Of a stretch of DNA of 64,000 bases, positions 1 to 8,889 are shown piece by piece. The notes under the pieces are model-generated. The model ran no database searches. It saw only the letters and a program-made list of their open reading frames with translations, and was not told the DNA's origin. Location of the stretch: positions 4,774,001-4,838,000 of the forward strand of contig OW818698.1 in the NCBI GenBank assembly GCA_942493375.1, in the 5' to 3' direction. The translations under genes were made by a program, and so were the position numbers. The DNA is from G942493375 sp942493375 (lineage in GTDB: Bacteria > Armatimonadota > UBA5829). Within the stretch, counting starts at the first letter, position 1; each line of letters opens with the position of its first letter.

Positions 1-1067
1 ATCCTGATAGGTGTTATAAAGGATTCATGGGAGATGACAGGGAGCCGATTGTCAGTCCTGATGGTATTCATTGGACAAAACTGGATGTCCCACCAATCCC
101 TTCAAGTGATGAATCTAACCTGAGCTATGACCGTTTAGCTCGAATATTTATAGGGACTTTTAAAGTCTGCGGGGAGTCAGGTCGTTCACATACCGTCCGG
201 ACCAGTAAGGACTTTGAAACCTGGGTAGACACAGGATTTACATTCAGTGCTGATGAATTGGACCAGAAGCTGGGGCGTGAAAACATAGAGCTCTGTTACT
301 CTGATCTCAAACGCTGTCACCCGGTATTCAATATTCCTGCTGATTACAATGTGGATGTATACAACCTGGCTGTCTTCCGCTATGAGAATTACTATATTGG
401 TATGCCATCTATGTTCCACCGAACAGCCAATGTTTCCAAGGACTGGCCTGGTTTTGATGATATGAATTTGCCGGATAACATTATGAAGAATGTCCGCTTA
501 TACGGTGACTGGACTGGATTCCACCATGTCCAGCTCATGTGCAGCCGTGACTTAGTGAACTGGACAAGGCTGGGTGAACGCCAACCATTCCTTGACTTGT
601 CCCTGGTAGATGGTAATGCTTACGACACCCAGGTCATAATGCCTCCATCAGATGTAATAGTCAATGGCGATGAACTGCGTTTATACTACACCGGAATCCG
701 CAACTATGCCTATGTCACCTCAGCCAACCAGGATGCAACTGGAGCTGTCTGTCTTGCAACCCTCCGCCGCGATGGATTTGTCTCCCTCGATGTAAAAGAA
801 CAGCCAGGAATCTTATGCACAAAGCCATTTATCCTACCCGGCACAAAACTGTACTTAAATCTCAATTCACTAAAAGGCTCATTGACGATACAGGTGCTGG
901 ACACTGCAGGAAACATTCTGGCCATCTCAAAAACACTTGAGGGTGATATGATTGCAGGGGAAGTCAGTTGGAAGCGAGGGGATATTGGAAACTCAAAGGG
1001 TAAACCTATCTCCTTGCAATTCACTCTGACCAGCGGAAGTCTATACTCATACTGGATAGATAACTAG
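1..1067 (+). CDS. Five-bladed beta-propeller glycosidase-like protein, 5' end cut by the window
   Basis: The reading frame is open to the left edge (codons begin at base 3), so the ATG at 27 is probably internal and the true start lies upstream. The visible 355 residues look like a GH32/GH43-type propeller: repeated strand motifs such as SPDGIHWTKL, TSKDFETWVD and SRDLVNWTRL are the 'Asp-x-x-x-Trp' blade signatures of enzymes acting on sugar chains. The last 80 residues form a beta-sandwich-like tail. It belongs to the same family as the frameshifted gene at 34529-35921: both share a YKGF/YKAM segment, a D-x-SNL motif and the same tail type. No signal peptide can be judged. Substrate unknown; fold call fairly safe. 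Confidence 0.7.
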   Translation, partial: PDRCYKGFMGDDREPIVSPDGIHWTKLDVPPIPSSDESNLSYDRLARIFIGTFKVCGESGRSHTVRTSKDFETWVDTGFTFSADELDQKLGRENIELCYSDLKRCHPVFNIPADYNVDVYNLAVFRYENYYIGMPSMFHRTANVSKDWPGFDDMNLPDNIMKNVRLYGDWTGFHHVQLMCSRDLVNWTRLGERQPFLDLSLVDGNAYDTQVIMPPSDVIVNGDELRLYYTGIRNYAYVTSANQDATGAVCLATLRRDGFVSLDVKEQPGILCTKPFILPGTKLYLNLNSLKGSLTIQVLDTAGNILAISKTLEGDMIAGEVSWKRGDIGNSKGKPISLQFTLTSGSLYSYWIDN

Positions 1068-1206
1068 GTGTATAATATTATCTGGAAATAGATATACAAT
1101 GTTGCAACTAAGTATATGATGGTTGATATATCTGTATGCGCAAGAAAATAGCTTAAGTGTATAACATTATGCATTCATAGATATACAGAATCAACAGTAA
1201 GTATAT
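1068..1206. repeat. Imperfect 50-bp direct repeat after the propeller gene
   Basis: Two AT-rich copies, 1068-1117 and 1157-1206, share GTGTATAA, ATTAT, ATAGATATACA and AAGTATAT blocks in the same order and spacing. They fill the gap between two convergent genes. A further stretch at about 1208-1240 has the CCTGTTAATCCTGT repeat seen elsewhere in the window. No gene is visible here. Confidence 0.5.
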
Positions 1207-1254
1207 CAGGTATATCCTGTTAATCCTGTATATCCATGTCATATTGCCCGGTAA

Positions 1255-2193
1255 CTATCTGGTGCAAATATACCCGATAGATTCCAGCCCATCTCGGATC
1301 TTTTGGACTTCTGTATCAGGCAGAGGACGGATTGGTCTGCGCATATGCGGAGAGGAAAACTTGCCCAGCAGCCAGCGTGCCACTTTCATCCTCTGGTGGG
1401 CGCTGCCGGATGGTTCTCCGAATCCATAGATGATCCTTGCCAGTATGTCCTCTGTCTTCTGAGCTTTGCGTGCTCCCGGTAGATCCCCATCCAGTGCCGC
1501 ATGGGTCAGTTCGATGATCAATTCCGGAGCAAATCCAGCAAAGCCTACCAAAGCACCATCAGCTCCTTCAAGAAGTGTAGGCAGCAAAAATTCATCGTGG
1601 CAGGTGATTATTGAGATATGTGGAGCAGCCTCTTTGATAGTCTCATAGTCATATCGCCACCGGGCCATATCCCGCGTGCCCATCTTAATGCACACAACCT
1701 GAGGTATCTTGACCAGTTCCAGCATCTCTTTCAGAGTATATCCAGCCTTTGTCCATGCCGGATACTGATGCACGACAATAGGAATATCAGCTTCAGCCAC
1801 ATCCTGAAAGAACCCGACTGCCGTCTGAGATGTTCTGCCAAATCTGAGCCACTCGTGCGGAGGCATCAACAAAATCCCATCAGCCCCAGCTTCCTTCGCA
1901 GCCAGTGCATCATCGATTGCTTCCAGACTACCCTCAGCGGCAACCCCTGATATAACCTTACAGCGACCCTTGACTGTCTCCGCAAGTATACGGGTCACCT
2001 GAGGGCGTTCTGCATGCCGCAGCGCCATTATTTCACCGGTGTGGCCATTGCACGTCAGCCCCTTAACACCGGGAACCGACGCCAGTTCATCTATATATGT
2101 TTTAAGTCCCTCAACATCAATAGACTCATCAGCATTAAACGGACAAAGTGTAGCAGGGAAAACCCCTCCCCAAGGATGATCTTTCCAGTTCAT
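1255..2193 (-). CDS. Dihydrodipicolinate synthase (DapA)-family aldolase/lyase
   Basis: A 312-residue class I aldolase-type (beta/alpha)8 barrel. The Schiff-base lysine is K170 in CIKMGT and the partner tyrosine is Y144 in HQYPAW; the substrate-loop motif is NGHTGE near residue 49 rather than the GTTGE of true DapA. The family also holds 2-keto-3-deoxy sugar acid aldolases and 5-keto-4-deoxyglucarate dehydratases, and the setting, among pectin-type enzymes, favours a sugar-acid role over lysine synthesis. Start at 2193 is backed by AGGAG nine bases upstream. It is the last gene of the minus-strand run that begins with the LacI regulator. Cytoplasmic; exact substrate not decidable from sequence. 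Confidence 0.85.
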   Translation of the reverse strand: MNWKDHPWGGVFPATLCPFNADESIDVEGLKTYIDELASVPGVKGLTCNGHTGEIMALRHAERPQVTRILAETVKGRCKVISGVAAEGSLEAIDDALAAKEAGADGILLMPPHEWLRFGRTSQTAVGFFQDVAEADIPIVVHQYPAWTKAGYTLKEMLELVKIPQVVCIKMGTRDMARWRYDYETIKEAAPHISIITCHDEFLLPTLLEGADGALVGFAGFAPELIIELTHAALDGDLPGARKAQKTEDILARIIYGFGEPSGSAHQRMKVARWLLGKFSSPHMRRPIRPLPDTEVQKIRDGLESIGYICTR

Positions 2194-2237
2194 ATGTATT
2201 CGCTCCTCTATTACGAAGTAAATGTTTCGGGTTCCAT

Positions 2238-2341
2238 CCCAACAATTCCCCCTTGGAGGAGGGGGTTAGGGGGATTGATTCCCTTCTGCAAAACCAAAAA
2301 TCGAAGCGCCAACCCAATTCCCCCTTTGAAGGGGGAATTGA
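2238..2341. repeat. Intergenic repeat, AATTCCCCCTTGGAGG family
   Basis: C-rich unit AATTCCCCCTTGGAGG followed by GGGGGTTAGGGGGATTGATT, with a second shorter hairpin unit at 2311-2341 (CCCCCTTTGAAGGGGG). The same unit recurs at 35931-36007. Lies between the DapA-family gene and the oxidoreductase gene. Non-coding. Confidence 0.75.
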
Positions 2342-2356
2342 GCGTCTCTGCATTCC

Positions 2357-2390
2357 CTTCCTGAAGCCTGAAGTCTAAAGTCTATAGCCT
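2357..2390. repeat. CTGAAGCCTGAAGTCT repeat
   Basis: Short run built on CTGAAGCCTGAAGTCTAAAG. Related copies are at 16261-16292 (inverted) and 24657-24733. It directly abuts the 3' end of the oxidoreductase gene. Confidence 0.6.
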
Positions 2391-2392
2391 AA

Positions 2393-3682
2393 CTAGGGTC
2401 GCGGATAGCTTATTGAAAGCATCGCCTCAACATCCAACGGATCTACCCCATATTTCTTTCTCAAGGTTTCTCGTGTGATCGCATCAGACTCTAAATCCCC
2501 TTCGACAGGTAGCTTAATCCGCTTGCCTTCATTAAGCGCAGATTCACGTGCACCTATTTCCATCATCTCAGACATCAGCGCATCTTCATCAGTGAACTCG
2601 CTCTCCTGCAGCCCACGGATTGCCAATGCAAAGTCTATTATATGTCCCATCACCGGAACTCCATACCAACCCCGACCCGCAACAGCTCCGACCTTACTGG
2701 CACTGGAGATAGGATTCTTATATTCAATCCTGCCGGTAGGGGTATCCGCATAACATCCAGTCCAGAATTCATTTTCGTATTCATATATAACCGGGGTGAT
2801 CTCGTCTGTATATCCACCACCGAAGAATTTTCCCGATGCTTCCTGCGCTGGAGCAAGCTTGCTCTCAGAACAGCGGCGCAGCTCGGTCTGTTCTTCACCC
2901 CAACTGGCCTTTGGTGCATAATGGACCAGTGTGCCTGTCTCCCCGTGCCATTCTGTATAACCAGGCCTTGCATGCCTGCCCAGATGTCCCTTGACATGCC
3001 CGGAACCAATGTCGGTCACCAGGAAATCTCCAGGAAAGCCAAAGAACCGTGCATTAAGTTTCTCTTCAGTATGGTAGCGCTGAGGAGCAGAATAGAATGC
3101 TGGATGAGGCATAACATGTTCAATGCACTGGACCCACTGCGGATGACACTTTGCAAACGCCAGCCAGCGGGAGTTGTTGTGATAACCTGTGTGATCAGCA
3201 TAGCTGATAATCCGCCCGATTCGTCCCAGGTAGTTGCAGTCCCTGACAACCTGAGAGAACCTGTCTACAGGGAATCTGAAGAAGTTCTCCGCGACCCTTG
3301 TCAGCACGTGGTTTTCCCGCGCTTTTGTAATCATATCTTTTGACTGGCACACCATACTTGTCCAAGTCGTCTCTACCATGTTGTGGATTCCATTTGAAGA
3401 AAGAAAAACCGAGATCGAATGATGAGACTCCACCGGAGTTACAACAATCGCTGCCTCCATGGGAGAATCCTTGACCATCTGCCTGATATCATAGTAAGCA
3501 GTTACACCCAGCGCCTCTGCCATTGCGTCGGCATTCTCCTTAACCGGATCGCACACTGCCACTACTTCAATCCAGGGAGTAAGCCCCGGAAACACAGCCT
3601 TGTAAACCAGCTTCGAGCGTTCACCAGTTCCAATAAGCGCAATCTTAACCGGATCCTTCGGAATCTGAAGTATATTATCCAT
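2393..3682 (-). CDS. Gfo/Idh/MocA-family oxidoreductase
   Basis: A 429-residue NAD(P)-dependent sugar oxidoreductase-type protein. The N-terminal Rossmann motif is IALIGTGERS at residues 14-23, with the acidic end of strand two at AVCD (D45). The usual EKP motif is replaced by VETTW, while the following VAENFFRF segment is typical of the family. The start at 3682 is chosen because AAAGGAGG sits eight bases upstream; the in-frame ATG at 3751 would only add 23 residues read through the leader. In a sugar-degradation setting it likely oxidises or epimerises a sugar or cyclitol. A stem-loop repeat (3747-3830) separates it from the DUF4091 gene upstream. Confidence 0.85.
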   Translation of the reverse strand: MDNILQIPKDPVKIALIGTGERSKLVYKAVFPGLTPWIEVVAVCDPVKENADAMAEALGVTAYYDIRQMVKDSPMEAAIVVTPVESHHSISVFLSSNGIHNMVETTWTSMVCQSKDMITKARENHVLTRVAENFFRFPVDRFSQVVRDCNYLGRIGRIISYADHTGYHNNSRWLAFAKCHPQWVQCIEHVMPHPAFYSAPQRYHTEEKLNARFFGFPGDFLVTDIGSGHVKGHLGRHARPGYTEWHGETGTLVHYAPKASWGEEQTELRRCSESKLAPAQEASGKFFGGGYTDEITPVIYEYENEFWTGCYADTPTGRIEYKNPISSASKVGAVAGRGWYGVPVMGHIIDFALAIRGLQESEFTDEDALMSEMMEIGARESALNEGKRIKLPVEGDLESDAITRETLRKKYGVDPLDVEAMLSISYPRP

Positions 3683-3746
3683 ATCGTATCCTCCTTTGAG
3701 TTCGGTGTAAATATGTCGTTCTTCAAATGTGTCATCTTTCATATGT

Positions 3747-3830
3747 GTCATCCTGAGGAACGAAGGATCTGCTTTTAAGTCTTAGCCTTATATTTGGAAA
3801 AGCAGATTCTTCATTGCATTCAGAATGATA
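3747..3830. repeat. Inverted repeat, GTCATCCTGAGGAACGAAGG family
   Basis: Left arm 3747-3776 reads GTCATCCTGAGGAACGAAGG and on to ATCTGCTTTT; right arm 3798-3830 is a diverged inverse of the GCAATGAA subtype. Could form a long hairpin in the mRNA between the two genes. Other copies: 10871-10947, 16422-16490, 24563-24643, 33688-33720, 60212-60303. Confidence 0.8.
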
Positions 3831-3836
3831 TTTTAC

Positions 3837-6653
3837 CTATTCTTTCTCCAAAGCTTTCCCCACAGCCAACCGATTGCTCTCAATTGCTTGACTGCTGCTA
3901 TAAGCCCCTCGCTCAATCCGCCGTATGTTAGCCAGCAGTGGACTATTCGGCTGCTTCTTTGCAAGCAAGGCTAAATAGTCATAATCATCCACCCCATCCC
4001 TAAACCTGGCAAGTCTAATCGAAGGTAGCACTTCGTCTTTGCCGGGATAAACTATCGCTGGAGCTCCGGGACCGCTGCTGTCATCCGGACAGACCCAGAC
4101 CATTGGGTCCTGAGTGAGAGGACGTTCATCCCGGATAATACCCCACTGCGCAGCACCGTAGTTCAGGTATCCTTCAACGCCACGTACCCAGCACTGCCAC
4201 CCGGTCGCACGAATTTCAGAAGGGTCTGCATCGATACACACGCTGGGATAATCCGCTGCAACCTGATACTCCCAGATCATCTTGACTGACCTTACGTTGC
4301 CGCGCGGTCTGGTAGACTCAAGAGGCATTCCTGGTTGTAAAAATTCAATCTCACGCACACCTGCAGTCATCGGGTCCGGTGGGGGCAGTGGTTGAATATC
4401 AGTTGCTATGAACGTCCTCACACCCTTAGTCCAAACCAGGCGGATAGATTTATAGATACCAGTTTCAAATAACCAGTTATATACTACATCGCCAGGATAC
4501 AATTGAAGTTTTTTGAAGTTTATACCATCAACAGAACCCTCGCAAGTCCAGGCAGCATCCTGATTCTTTATATCAAAAGGCTCAATACGGATTCCGTTCA
4601 GCTCTTCGGGTTTGTCGAAATCGAACCTTAGCCACTGTGGATCAACTTCTGTAGGTGCAACCTTGGGGATCCACTTAGTGTAATCACATCCATCATAAGC
4701 ATCAGTCGGATCGTAATTATAGAAAGCCGGACCACCCCAGCCGCCGGTGGAACTCGCTGTAACCTGAGCAGCAAAGTTCTTCTGCCCATACAGCGAAATT
4801 CCATCCCGCAGCATCTGGTAGGTTTTCTCATCGTAGAAATGCTGGTGCGGGGAGGGGACATCAAACCATTCCTGCAGGATTGGATGTATACCCAATACGC
4901 TATTCAAGTGGATTCGAGGTTCAACAGCGCGGAATAACTTGACCAAGGGCAGGAAATTAGCTTTCCAGCTCTCCCGGTCCATATCTTCGTCCCGGATTCC
5001 CAGATAGGCCTTATTTAATGCTCCTTGCTTCTGGAGCCAGTCAGCTAATGGAGTGAGATAAGCCTTGGCCCTTGCTTCCGGAGTATTTTGCGGCGCTTCA
5101 TTAATTGTCAGACTCTTGCCAGTTACCCGGTCAATCACGCTGCCATAAGCAATCGCCGCATCTCCCCATACTCCCTGGGTTCCCGGGCCTATGTTCAGAG
5201 TTCTGAACCCGCTCTTCAAAGCCAGTTCCAACCGCTTGCGCATCCTGCTCCAGTCAGCAGTGATACTTCCATCTGCTTCACGGTACCACACTACATCATT
5301 AGGTTGAGCAACGCTTGTAGATACCCGGTAAGCCCCAAACATCCGGATCGCATTATCAAAAATAGCCGGTTCCTTATCAGCATTATATATACTGCTGAAC
5401 TCGCTCCAGTAGCTGGTGTGCAACGTTGGCGATGCAGGCAGTGTAAAATCACTGACATGCAGTTTTATTGGAATACTTACATTAGTTGTGCCGGAGACTA
5501 CACGAATCGAACCTGTGTATTCGCCTGCCGAAGCATTTGTTGGAGTATTAACCGTTACCCACAAGCTCCTTGCCTGGCCTGCAGGACAGACGAATGGACG
5601 CAGCTTTAACAGTGGATCCGGCCACAGACCCAGTTTTTGTATACCACGCCAGGACAGTTTCTCTACATTTGTGTATCCAACTAATCTTACTTCAACACAA
5701 TCAGCCTTAATGGTTCCGCTGCCACTGGTTTTACGTAGATCTGATACCAAAACGCGCTCCACAGGCAACGGTTCCGGTCCTGCAGAAATAACAATCTGAG
5801 CGCTTTCAGACTCCCGCCGGGCAGCAGTCAGTGATATAGTTGGTTTCATCTGGTCCGCAGCAGGCGGTTCTCCAGGGAATATATCCACCATAGGTGACAC
5901 AACCCCGATCCGGCGTTGTGCGTTCTTATTACCCAAGGGTTTTAGAAGAGATTCCAGTTTGGCGAACTTTTCCTTATTAGCTTTAATCAGTTGCTGAGTG
6001 CGCTTTTCCTCGATACGCTTGCGGGCAGCAGCCACATCGGCTGTATCCATTTTTTGCATGCGACCACCGATTGTGAATGAGAGCTTCTTAAATACCACAC
6101 TCCCGGCAAACGTATTTGGATCGGTCCCGCCCTGCCTAAGTCGAATCCAGATGCGGTTGATATCAGACACATTGATATCCAGGGTACCGGAGAACTCTTT
6201 TACTTGCCCGCCATAACTGGTTTCTGCGATTGAATTGAAGTCGATACCGTCCAGAGAGTATTCCAAATAGGCCTGTCGGGTGACACCGTCTGTATGGTTG
6301 GCTACCAGAGCCTGAGCCTGTATCGAATTCACCGGAACTGGGAATTCAACTTGAAATGTAATGAAATGCCCATACAAACCGTTCATCCACTTTGTCTCAG
6401 GAGTAGGCCAGTTCTTCCAACGCATATCAGTCTGGGGAGCATCCAGCTTCAACCATTCAGCTGGATCCTGCTGCAGGTCCCGCTCATATGTAAAACTCCA
6501 GACACCCTTAACATATTTCTTGATCTTCAAATCACTCCGCGGTTGCCCGTTCATTACAACGACGCTTGGAATCGTCGCAGCCAATGCCGAGACACACCAG
6601 ACTGTTGCTATTATCATCACAAACACTGCTATAAGGAACTTCAGTTTATTCAA
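3837..6653 (-). CDS. Secreted DUF4091-type glycosidase-like protein with discoidin-like domains
   Basis: A 938-residue exported protein. Start chosen as TTG at 6653: it overlaps the TGA stop of the upstream gene (TTGA), AGGAG lies ten bases before it, and it yields a clean signal peptide ending VSALAA. Order: beta-sandwich of discoidin type (about 60-215), a linker, a fibronectin/NEW3-like region (about 270-420), then a (beta/alpha)8 glycosidase-like barrel whose C-terminal part carries the DUF4091 hallmark SIRLARFRDGVDDYDYLALL. A second discoidin-like domain (about 630-770, with WLRFDFDKPEELNGIRI) is inserted within the barrel. DUF4091 proteins resemble GH123 hexosaminidases; the substrate here is unknown. 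Translationally coupled to the PL22-like gene. Confidence 0.75.
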   Translation of the reverse strand: MNKLKFLIAVFVMIIATVWCVSALAATIPSVVVMNGQPRSDLKIKKYVKGVWSFTYERDLQQDPAEWLKLDAPQTDMRWKNWPTPETKWMNGLYGHFITFQVEFPVPVNSIQAQALVANHTDGVTRQAYLEYSLDGIDFNSIAETSYGGQVKEFSGTLDINVSDINRIWIRLRQGGTDPNTFAGSVVFKKLSFTIGGRMQKMDTADVAAARKRIEEKRTQQLIKANKEKFAKLESLLKPLGNKNAQRRIGVVSPMVDIFPGEPPAADQMKPTISLTAARRESESAQIVISAGPEPLPVERVLVSDLRKTSGSGTIKADCVEVRLVGYTNVEKLSWRGIQKLGLWPDPLLKLRPFVCPAGQARSLWVTVNTPTNASAGEYTGSIRVVSGTTNVSIPIKLHVSDFTLPASPTLHTSYWSEFSSIYNADKEPAIFDNAIRMFGAYRVSTSVAQPNDVVWYREADGSITADWSRMRKRLELALKSGFRTLNIGPGTQGVWGDAAIAYGSVIDRVTGKSLTINEAPQNTPEARAKAYLTPLADWLQKQGALNKAYLGIRDEDMDRESWKANFLPLVKLFRAVEPRIHLNSVLGIHPILQEWFDVPSPHQHFYDEKTYQMLRDGISLYGQKNFAAQVTASSTGGWGGPAFYNYDPTDAYDGCDYTKWIPKVAPTEVDPQWLRFDFDKPEELNGIRIEPFDIKNQDAAWTCEGSVDGINFKKLQLYPGDVVYNWLFETGIYKSIRLVWTKGVRTFIATDIQPLPPPDPMTAGVREIEFLQPGMPLESTRPRGNVRSVKMIWEYQVAADYPSVCIDADPSEIRATGWQCWVRGVEGYLNYGAAQWGIIRDERPLTQDPMVWVCPDDSSGPGAPAIVYPGKDEVLPSIRLARFRDGVDDYDYLALLAKKQPNSPLLANIRRIERGAYSSSQAIESNRLAVGKALEKE

Positions 6654-7774
6654 AATGATTGTTCTCCTGGCAACACAGCTTCGTATACCTGGCTGAACCC
6701 GGTCCGGTCGGATGTATAGACTACACGTTTTCCATCCGGGCTGAATGAAGGGTGAGGGTGGGTGTGCTGAGGTGCATATACAATCCACTTGCCCTGTTTA
6801 TAATCATCATCATCGTAAGGGCAGTGATCTGTGTGCCAGTGCGCACCTAGATTCCATGCCTCCGGATAACACAGTGTGCGGGGTGGAATTTCCATATTGT
6901 GTGGGTCAAACAACTGCAGCCCTATATCCGGGTAAGTCGTGTCTGCTACTATTACTGTTCCCTGTCTGTTGCTGTTCGCATGCCATGCATTGAATGTGCA
7001 GACCCGACGCACTGCCCCTGTATCCACGTTTACTGCCAGCATTCCCTTCGGCCAGTTGACCACCGTAAGTTCGCGAGTTCCCGGCAGCCAGGCTTCGTGC
7101 ACAACCCACTGCTTTGTAATAGCATTTCTCTCATAAACCAGCCTGTTTCCGGTGCCATCACGGTTAATCACCCACATCCGGTTGTGATAAGGTCCAGCAT
7201 AATGCAGAATAGAGGAATCATTTGGATGAAATTCCGGGTGACCGATCGAATCCCGCTCAAGTATAACTTCAGACTCACCATTTTCGGTATTCACGATTAC
7301 CAGCCTGGTAATCTCCCCGATTTTTACCGGTACCGCCCACCACTTATTGTCATAAGATAATGCTGTAGTCCCCATCGCAGCACCGACCATGCCTTTTTCG
7401 GACATTTCAGCTGATCCAAAATTGACCAGCTCCTGTTCTTCCAGGCTTTCGACATTCACGCGCCATGCACCGGCTGAAGCCGTATAATAGACCCATTTAC
7501 CATCTCTGGATGGAGATACCGACCACTCGCTGATGTCCGGCCTGTCCGTCAGTTGCAATAAGTGTCCGCCGTGTCCGACTTCACAATATATTTGAGGTGT
7601 ATCTGTCCTGTATGATACAAAGAACAGGAAGTCCATCTGGTCATCATATGCCGGTATTAGGAAGAACGGGTGGTGGTTGATCGACTGATGATCCGTTATC
7701 TGCCTTATCGACGCTCCTGTCCGCACATCTTGGAAACTCTTCGATTCAGATGGATAGCTGGTTCCCTTACTCAT
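6650..7774 (-). CDS. Oligogalacturonate lyase-like protein (PL22 family)
   Basis: A 374-residue seven-bladed beta-propeller without signal peptide, so probably cytoplasmic. Family features seen: NHHPFFLI near residue 34, GHPEFHPND in the middle, FNAWHANS, and QHTHPHPSFSPDGKRVVYTS near the C-terminus; the conserved histidines are those that hold the divalent metal in PL22 enzymes. Known members cleave unsaturated digalacturonate to 4-deoxy-5-ketouronate. Its start overlaps the LacI stop by four bases (ATGA, 7771-7774) with AGGTG upstream, so the regulator and this enzyme are co-translated. It is the strongest pointer to a pectin-type substrate for this unit. Confidence 0.8.
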   Translation of the reverse strand: MSKGTSYPSESKSFQDVRTGASIRQITDHQSINHHPFFLIPAYDDQMDFLFFVSYRTDTPQIYCEVGHGGHLLQLTDRPDISEWSVSPSRDGKWVYYTASAGAWRVNVESLEEQELVNFGSAEMSEKGMVGAAMGTTALSYDNKWWAVPVKIGEITRLVIVNTENGESEVILERDSIGHPEFHPNDSSILHYAGPYHNRMWVINRDGTGNRLVYERNAITKQWVVHEAWLPGTRELTVVNWPKGMLAVNVDTGAVRRVCTFNAWHANSNRQGTVIVADTTYPDIGLQLFDPHNMEIPPRTLCYPEAWNLGAHWHTDHCPYDDDDYKQGKWIVYAPQHTHPHPSFSPDGKRVVYTSDRTGFSQVYEAVLPGEQSF

Positions 7775-8829
7775 TTCTTCACCTCACGCACCGAATCACG
7801 CACAACAAGCCTTGGTAGAAGTGATATGGACATGTCCGGACACGCTTCCGGATTTTCAGCTCTCCACACCAAATGGTCGACACCGTACTCGCCAGTCTCC
7901 TCAGCCCGGATATCAATTGTAGTCAACGACGGATACAATCCCGAGCAGAACAGCTCCTCGTTGTTGCAGGAGATGATACTTATATCTTCTCCAATTCTGA
8001 TCCCACGGGATGCCATCACCCGGTAAAGCAGCACCGCCACGCTGTCCACTGGCACAAACACAGCAGTAGGAGGAGTATTTGAGGAGAGCATTTCATCCAG
8101 CAGCACATCAACTTCATTAGCCTGGCTGGTCGGTATAATCGGAAAATGCAGCGCCCGTTCCTTCCCGATGCAGGTGATAACATTTACGCCAGCCTGTTCA
8201 GCATGCCAGGTAAACGAAGCCTGTCTTTCATGGAAGACTGTATGTCCGGGTTTGGGGTTGAGGAATGCTACAGTCCGGTGCCCACGCTCGATCAAATGAT
8301 CAGCTGCAAGCCTGCCAACCTCGAAGTTGTCGCTTTTACAGACATCACCAACGCAGCCGTTGGGCCTGCCGGTCAGCCAGACATGTGGGATCTTTTGGAT
8401 AGCATCAATTGCAGCAGCCCGCCACTGAGATGCCGTTCCTTCAAGAGCCGATTTAACCAGCACAGCATCAACCGTGCGGTCCTCCAGAACATTCGGGATA
8501 TCATTTGGGTCAGGAACATCACAAAGTGTGACACTTAATCCATACTCCTCCGCCCGTTGGTTTACACCTTGCAGAAGTGTAGCAATCACAGGCAGACTGA
8601 TCAACGAACGGTCCATCCCCAGCGTAATCAAGCCAATCCGCTTCAACCTGCTCTGCTTGATAGTCCCACCATTATTCGACTGCCGGGGATGCCTGTACCC
8701 GATCTCCTCAGCCGCAGCCATCACCCGTTGTTCCAGTTCTGCACCGATCTTGGGATGCCCGTTAAACACCCGAGAAACCGACCCAACCGAAACCCCCGCT
8801 ATTCGAGCCACATCTCTAATACTTGCCAT
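7771..8829 (-). CDS. LacI-family transcriptional regulator
   Basis: A 352-residue repressor-type protein. The N-terminal helix-turn-helix is clear (IRDVARIAGVSVGSVSRVFN, residues 4-23), followed by the hinge region and a periplasmic-binding-protein-like sugar sensor domain to the end. It heads the minus-strand operon with PL22- and DUF4091-type genes, so a pectin-derived sugar is the likely effector. Two identical 16-bp palindromic sites lie directly upstream, one filling the space between its -35 and -10 boxes, which suggests autoregulation. No Shine-Dalgarno is visible before the ATG and the predicted transcription start falls on or next to it, so the message may be leaderless. Confidence 0.92.
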   Translation of the reverse strand: MASIRDVARIAGVSVGSVSRVFNGHPKIGAELEQRVMAAAEEIGYRHPRQSNNGGTIKQSRLKRIGLITLGMDRSLISLPVIATLLQGVNQRAEEYGLSVTLCDVPDPNDIPNVLEDRTVDAVLVKSALEGTASQWRAAAIDAIQKIPHVWLTGRPNGCVGDVCKSDNFEVGRLAADHLIERGHRTVAFLNPKPGHTVFHERQASFTWHAEQAGVNVITCIGKERALHFPIIPTSQANEVDVLLDEMLSSNTPPTAVFVPVDSVAVLLYRVMASRGIRIGEDISIISCNNEELFCSGLYPSLTTIDIRAEETGEYGVDHLVWRAENPEACPDMSISLLPRLVVRDSVREVKK

Positions 8830-8835
8830 AACGAC

Positions 8836-8865
8836 AGTGTAACACGTTCAATGAACATGCGTCAA
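8836..8865 (-). promoter_or_regulatory. Predicted sigma-70-type promoter of the LacI operon
   Basis: On the minus strand: -35 TTGACG (8865-8860), 18-base spacer, -10 TACACT (8841-8836). Seven bases past the -10 is base 8829, the first base of the ATG. The spacer is occupied by operator copy 8844-8859. Confidence 0.6.
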
Positions 8866-8882
8866 TACGTTCAATGAACATG
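8844..8882. promoter_or_regulatory. Tandem LacI-type operators
   Basis: Two identical copies of ACGTTCAATGAACATG at 8844-8859 and 8867-8882, starting 23 bp apart (about two helical turns, so on the same DNA face). Each has the palindromic core GTTCA-A-TGAAC. One copy lies between the -35 and -10 boxes and the other just upstream of the -35, a good layout for repression by the adjacent LacI protein. I saw no third copy elsewhere in the window. Confidence 0.75.
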
Positions 8883-8889
8883 TTTTGAA

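Noticed and set aside
1255..2193. Lysine-pathway DapA
   Set aside because: The substrate loop is NGHTGE instead of GTTGE and no lysine-synthesis gene is near; a sugar-acid enzyme is more likely.
2642..3343. 233-codon plus-strand frame
   Set aside because: Antisense to the Gfo/Idh/MocA gene, which has conserved motifs throughout; no ribosome site.
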